A stretch of 8,524 bases of DNA from Nocardia sp. (GTDB lineage: Bacteria > Actinomycetota > Actinomycetes > Mycobacteriales > Mycobacteriaceae). The DNA lies in assembly GCA_017354515.1 (NCBI GenBank), contig JAFMQT010000170.1, forward strand, positions 1-8,524. Reading direction: 5' to 3'. The position numbers and the translations under genes are program-made. Every line of letters begins with the position of its first letter. The first letter of the stretch is position 1. Below are positions 6,195 through 8,524 of the stretch, piece after piece. Under the pieces are notes generated by a model. That model was not told where the DNA came from, did not search any database, and saw only the letters and a program-made list of their open reading frames with translations.

Positions 6195-6683
6195 ATGTCC
6201 GACACCGCATTACCCGATGACGACCATCCGAGGGCGGTGGTGCTGCGGTTGTGGGCGGCACTGGGCCGGCGCGATTGGGACGCGGTGGCGGCACTGCTGA
6301 GCGAGGACTGCATCTACCTCGATATGCCCACCGGGCCGACCCTCGCGGCCAAGGGGCCCCAGGATACGGTCAAGCGCCTGCGGATCGGACTGGCCGGGCT
6401 GTCCGAATACGCCAACCATCCGGGGCTGTTGCTGACCGACGGTCCGGATGTGATCTACGAACACTCCGAGACCTGGATCTGGCCGACCGGGGAACGGGCG
6501 GATCTGCCGTTCGTCTCGGTGCACCGGGTCTGTGCCGGCCGGGTGTCGCTGTGGAAGGACTACTGGAACCTCGACACCCTGGTATCGGCAGCGCCACAGT
6601 CCTGGATGGCCGATTTCGCGACCGCGGACATGTCGTGGATCTACGACGCCACCGCGGATCTCAGTGCCCGCTCCGCGCACTGA
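6195..6683 (+). CDS. NTF2-fold protein of the limonene-epoxide-hydrolase / SnoaL type
   Basis: 162 residues, cytoplasmic, with no signal peptide. The N-terminal helix (VVLRLWAALGRRDWDAVAALL, 15-35), the strand with YLDMPTGP (41-48) and the motif GRVSLWKDYWNLDTL (115-129) are those of the limonene-1,2-epoxide-hydrolase-like branch of the NTF2/SnoaL fold. From my memory of the Rhodococcus enzyme, the general-base Asp is kept (D122 in WKDYW). The Asn that positions water is replaced by D43, and the Arg-x-Asp pair on the next strand is replaced by the stretch HSETW (90-94). Epoxide hydrolysis by the known mechanism is therefore doubtful. It may be a related hydrolase, isomerase or ligand-binding protein. 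The ATG at 6195 has GAGGAG 5 nt upstream. It is the only plus-strand gene, and its 3' end overlaps the minus-strand neighbour by 23 bp. Confidence 0.9.
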   Translation: MSDTALPDDDHPRAVVLRLWAALGRRDWDAVAALLSEDCIYLDMPTGPTLAAKGPQDTVKRLRIGLAGLSEYANHPGLLLTDGPDVIYEHSETWIWPTGERADLPFVSVHRVCAGRVSLWKDYWNLDTLVSAAPQSWMADFATADMSWIYDATADLSARSAH

Positions 6684-7578
6684 TCGTGGCGTCCGGGCGG
6701 CTCAGCAGGGAACGGCACCGCGCGAGCAATTCGGCACGCAGCGGCGCGGCGCGCTCGGCCAGCTCGGTCTGAGCGCGCACGTATTCGGCTCTGCCGCCGG
6801 GGGTTTCGATCGCGATCGGCCGATAGCCGTACGCGCTCAGATCGTAGGGGCTGGCGCGCATATCGATATCGCGCGCGGCCACGGCCAGGGTGAAACAGTC
6901 CAGCAGTAGATCCGAGTCGATCAGCGGGACCAGCTTGAAGGCCCACTTGTACAGATCCATGCTCGCGTGCAGACACCCCGGCTGGTCGCGATGGATCTGA
7001 TCCTCGCGGGTCAGCTGCTGCGAGTTCAGCGGCACCGCGTCCGGGGTGAAGAATCGGAACGCGTCGAAATGGGTGCAGCGCAGCGACATCGACTCGACCA
7101 CCGCGTCGGTGCCCGCACCACCCAGCCGCAGCGGGACCTGCCGGTGGCGCGGCTGTTCGCTGCGGTACACCATCGCCCATTCGTGTAATCCGAAGCAGGA
7201 CAGCTGAGGTGGGCGGCCGGCGGTGGCCGCGAGCAGGGCGGCGATGAACTCCACCGTCGGGCGCCGCCGCTGCAGGAAGGCCGGATCGGCGGTCGCGACC
7301 GGGTCCGCGGAACCGGGCATCTCGATCCGGTGATAGCCGCGGCGCTCGGTGTATTCGGCGCAGTCCGCCAGCGCCACACCGAATCCCGGATGCCAGAGGC
7401 GCAGTTGCGCGGGCCTGTTGCCGTAATAGCTGAACAGGAAATCGAGCACCGGATGGGTCCGGCCCTCGGCCCGCCGGCGCAGATACGGGCCGATGAGCTC
7501 ATCGACCCGCTCGCGATGCGCGCATGCCCGGGCCCGCCACACCGAGCGTGGCAGGACATCCGGACGCGGGGAGGTCAT
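6661..7578 (-). CDS. conserved actinobacterial protein often labelled 3-methyladenine DNA glycosylase
   Basis: 305 residues, soluble, with no signal peptide. I recognise it as a protein widely labelled 3-methyladenine DNA glycosylase in Nocardia, Rhodococcus and mycobacteria. However, I see neither a helix-hairpin-helix GPD motif nor the AAG-type fold signatures, so the label is doubtful. Striking blocks are HPVLDFLFSYYGNRPAQLR (42-60) with LWHPGFGV (61-68), CFGLHEWAMVYR (128-139), THFDAFRFFTPDAVPLN (169-185), QPGCLHASMDLYKWAFKL (199-216) and ARDIDMRASPYDLSAYG (235-251). H132, E133, H170, D172, C202, H204 and D208 are candidates for an active or metal site. Start ATG at 7578 overlaps the stop of the CNNM gene (ATGA), implying one operon; GGGTGAG lies just upstream. 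The C-terminus overlaps the NTF2-fold gene tail to tail. Coding status is firm; function is not. Confidence 0.88.
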   Translation of the reverse strand: MTSPRPDVLPRSVWRARACAHRERVDELIGPYLRRRAEGRTHPVLDFLFSYYGNRPAQLRLWHPGFGVALADCAEYTERRGYHRIEMPGSADPVATADPAFLQRRRPTVEFIAALLAATAGRPPQLSCFGLHEWAMVYRSEQPRHRQVPLRLGGAGTDAVVESMSLRCTHFDAFRFFTPDAVPLNSQQLTREDQIHRDQPGCLHASMDLYKWAFKLVPLIDSDLLLDCFTLAVAARDIDMRASPYDLSAYGYRPIAIETPGGRAEYVRAQTELAERAAPLRAELLARCRSLLSRPDATISARSGH

Positions 7579-8524
7579 TCGCTCACCCGGTGGGTGGCAT
7601 CACGGACGGTGCCCACGAACTCCTCCACCAGATCCTCGAGCGCCACGATGCCCACAGTATCGCCGCGCCCGTCGATCACCCGGCCCAGATGGCTGTTGGT
7701 GCGGCGCAACCGGGCCAATGCCTCGTAGAGAGCGGTCCCCATATGCAGCGCCGGCAGCGGACGAATATCGGTGCGCGGAATGGGCGTGCCCGGTCCCGCG
7801 GCGTCGTCGGCGACCTTGTCCAGCACATCCTTGACGTGCAGATAGCCGACCAGCGAACCGTCGTCGGTACGCACCGGATAGCGGGAGAAACCGGTCTCGG
7901 CGACCGCGGACTCGATATCGCCGAGGGTGGTGCCGTCGCCGCGCAACGGCACACAGCGGGTCTTCGCCAGCGGCACCATCACCTCGGCGACGATCCGGTC
8001 GGTGGTGCCCAGGGCCTGGGTCAGGCGGCGGTGTTCCTCCTCGTCCAGCAAGCCCTCCGACCGCGATTCCCCGATCATCTCCGCCAGTTCCACCGAGGAC
8101 ACCGTGGCGTCGAGTTCGTCCCTGGGCTGGATGCGCAGCGCCCGCAGGGTGAGATTGGCGGCCAGGTTGTAGAGCATGATCAGCGGGCGGGCCAGCCGCA
8201 GCCAGATCAGCATCACCGGCACCAGCAGCAACGCCACCCGCTCGGGCCCGGCCAGGGCGATGTTCTTCGGGATCATCTCGCCGGTCAGCATGTGCAGCAC
8301 CACCACCAGCGCCATCGATATGGCGAAACCGATCGGGCGCAGCAACTGGTCGGGGACACCGGCCAGGTCGAACGGCCGCTCCAGCAGATGCGAGATCGCA
8401 GGCTCGCCGACCCGGCCCAGCAGCAGTGAGCAGATGGTGATGCCCAGCTGCGCCGCCGCGAGCATCATCGACAGGTGCTCGCCCGCGCCGATCACCGTGG
8501 CAGCGGCCCGTTTACCCTGGGCCG
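7575..8524 (-). CDS. CNNM/CBS membrane protein ('hemolysin family', Rv1841c-like), 5' end missing
   Basis: 315 residues are visible; the frame stays open to the window edge, so the N-terminus with the first membrane segment lies outside. The GTG at 8495 is internal. Order, numbered from that GTG: CNNM membrane domain with hydrophobic segments near 11-28, 54-72 and 86-108 and the family signature LTGEMIPKNIAL (70-81); an acidic linker helix (SSVELAEMIGESRSEGLLDEEE); then two CBS domains (about 170-228 and 240-295). It stops after the CBS pair and lacks the CorC_HlyC domain of longer paralogues, as in M. tuberculosis Rv1841c as I recall. Relatives (CNNM, CorC, YtfL) handle Mg2+ or other cations, and the CBS pair probably senses a nucleotide; 'hemolysin' is a historical label. 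In mycobacteria these genes occur as tandem pairs followed by guaB1, so a longer paralogue may lie just upstream. It is coupled by ATGA to the next gene. Confidence 0.92.
   Translation of the reverse strand, partial: AQGKRAAATVIGAGEHLSMMLAAAQLGITICSLLLGRVGEPAISHLLERPFDLAGVPDQLLRPIGFAISMALVVVLHMLTGEMIPKNIALAGPERVALLLVPVMLIWLRLARPLIMLYNLAANLTLRALRIQPRDELDATVSSVELAEMIGESRSEGLLDEEEHRRLTQALGTTDRIVAEVMVPLAKTRCVPLRGDGTTLGDIESAVAETGFSRYPVRTDDGSLVGYLHVKDVLDKVADDAAGPGTPIPRTDIRPLPALHMGTALYEALARLRRTNSHLGRVIDGRGDTVGIVALEDLVEEFVGTVRDATHRVSE

Noticed and set aside
5639..6313. 224-residue minus-strand frame crossing the divergent intergenic region
   Set aside because: It overlaps both real neighbours in other frames, has no recognisable domain, and no good ribosome-binding site marks a start.
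7524..8429. 301-residue plus-strand frame opposite the CNNM gene
   Set aside because: Gln/His/Arg-rich shadow sequence; the minus strand has clear membrane segments and CBS domains.

Overview
The window is very GC-rich and densely packed, and its genes look like those of a mycolic-acid actinomycete (Mycobacteriales, most like Nocardia or Rhodococcus). Support for this comes from a WhiB-family regulator, an actinobacterial malate synthase G, a CNNM/CBS membrane protein of the Rv1841c type, GTG starts, and ATGA or TAGTG gene junctions. I recall the same two gene families (glcB = Rv1837c, CNNM/CBS = Rv1841c) lying close together in Mycobacterium tuberculosis, so this looks like a rearranged version of a conserved neighbourhood. 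All assignments come from reading motifs, not from a database search.

Layout, left to right. (1) 1-1248, minus strand: a small operon encoding an HNH nuclease and then a short WhiB-like iron-sulfur regulator, joined by an ATGA overlap and closed by a hairpin at 37-76. In front of the HNH gene, a 19-codon mini-ORF has an AAGGAGG ribosome-binding site in exactly the same geometry as that of whiB. (2) 1168-3447, minus strand: malate synthase G (glcB), with a strong 12-bp hairpin terminator after it. (3) 3677-5868, minus strand: a secreted seven-bladed LVIVD propeller protein followed, with a 1-nt overlap, by a membrane-anchored DUF305 protein rich in Met and His. The 3' end of the DUF305 gene runs into four tandem 14-bp repeats that sit upstream of glcB. 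(4) 5869-6194: a divergent promoter region. (5) 6195-6683, plus strand: an NTF2-fold protein of the limonene-epoxide-hydrolase/SnoaL type, the only clear plus-strand gene. Its end overlaps the next gene by 23 bp, tail to tail. (6) 6661-8524, minus strand: a CNNM/CBS 'hemolysin-family' membrane protein, cut by the window edge, followed by a conserved protein often labelled 3-methyladenine DNA glycosylase; these two are also joined by ATGA.

How the genes may work together. glcB supplies the glyoxylate shunt. The propeller-DUF305 pair looks like an extracytoplasmic two-component unit; the in-line histidines of the propeller and the Met/His-rich loop of DUF305 suggest a metal, perhaps copper, but this is inference. 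The HNH-Wbl pair is a nuclease co-translated with a redox-sensing regulator that has an unusually short C-terminal tail. I judge the propeller-DUF305 pair and the leader-HNH-Wbl operon to be the best candidates for undescribed biology. No tRNA, rRNA, insertion sequence or CRISPR array was seen.
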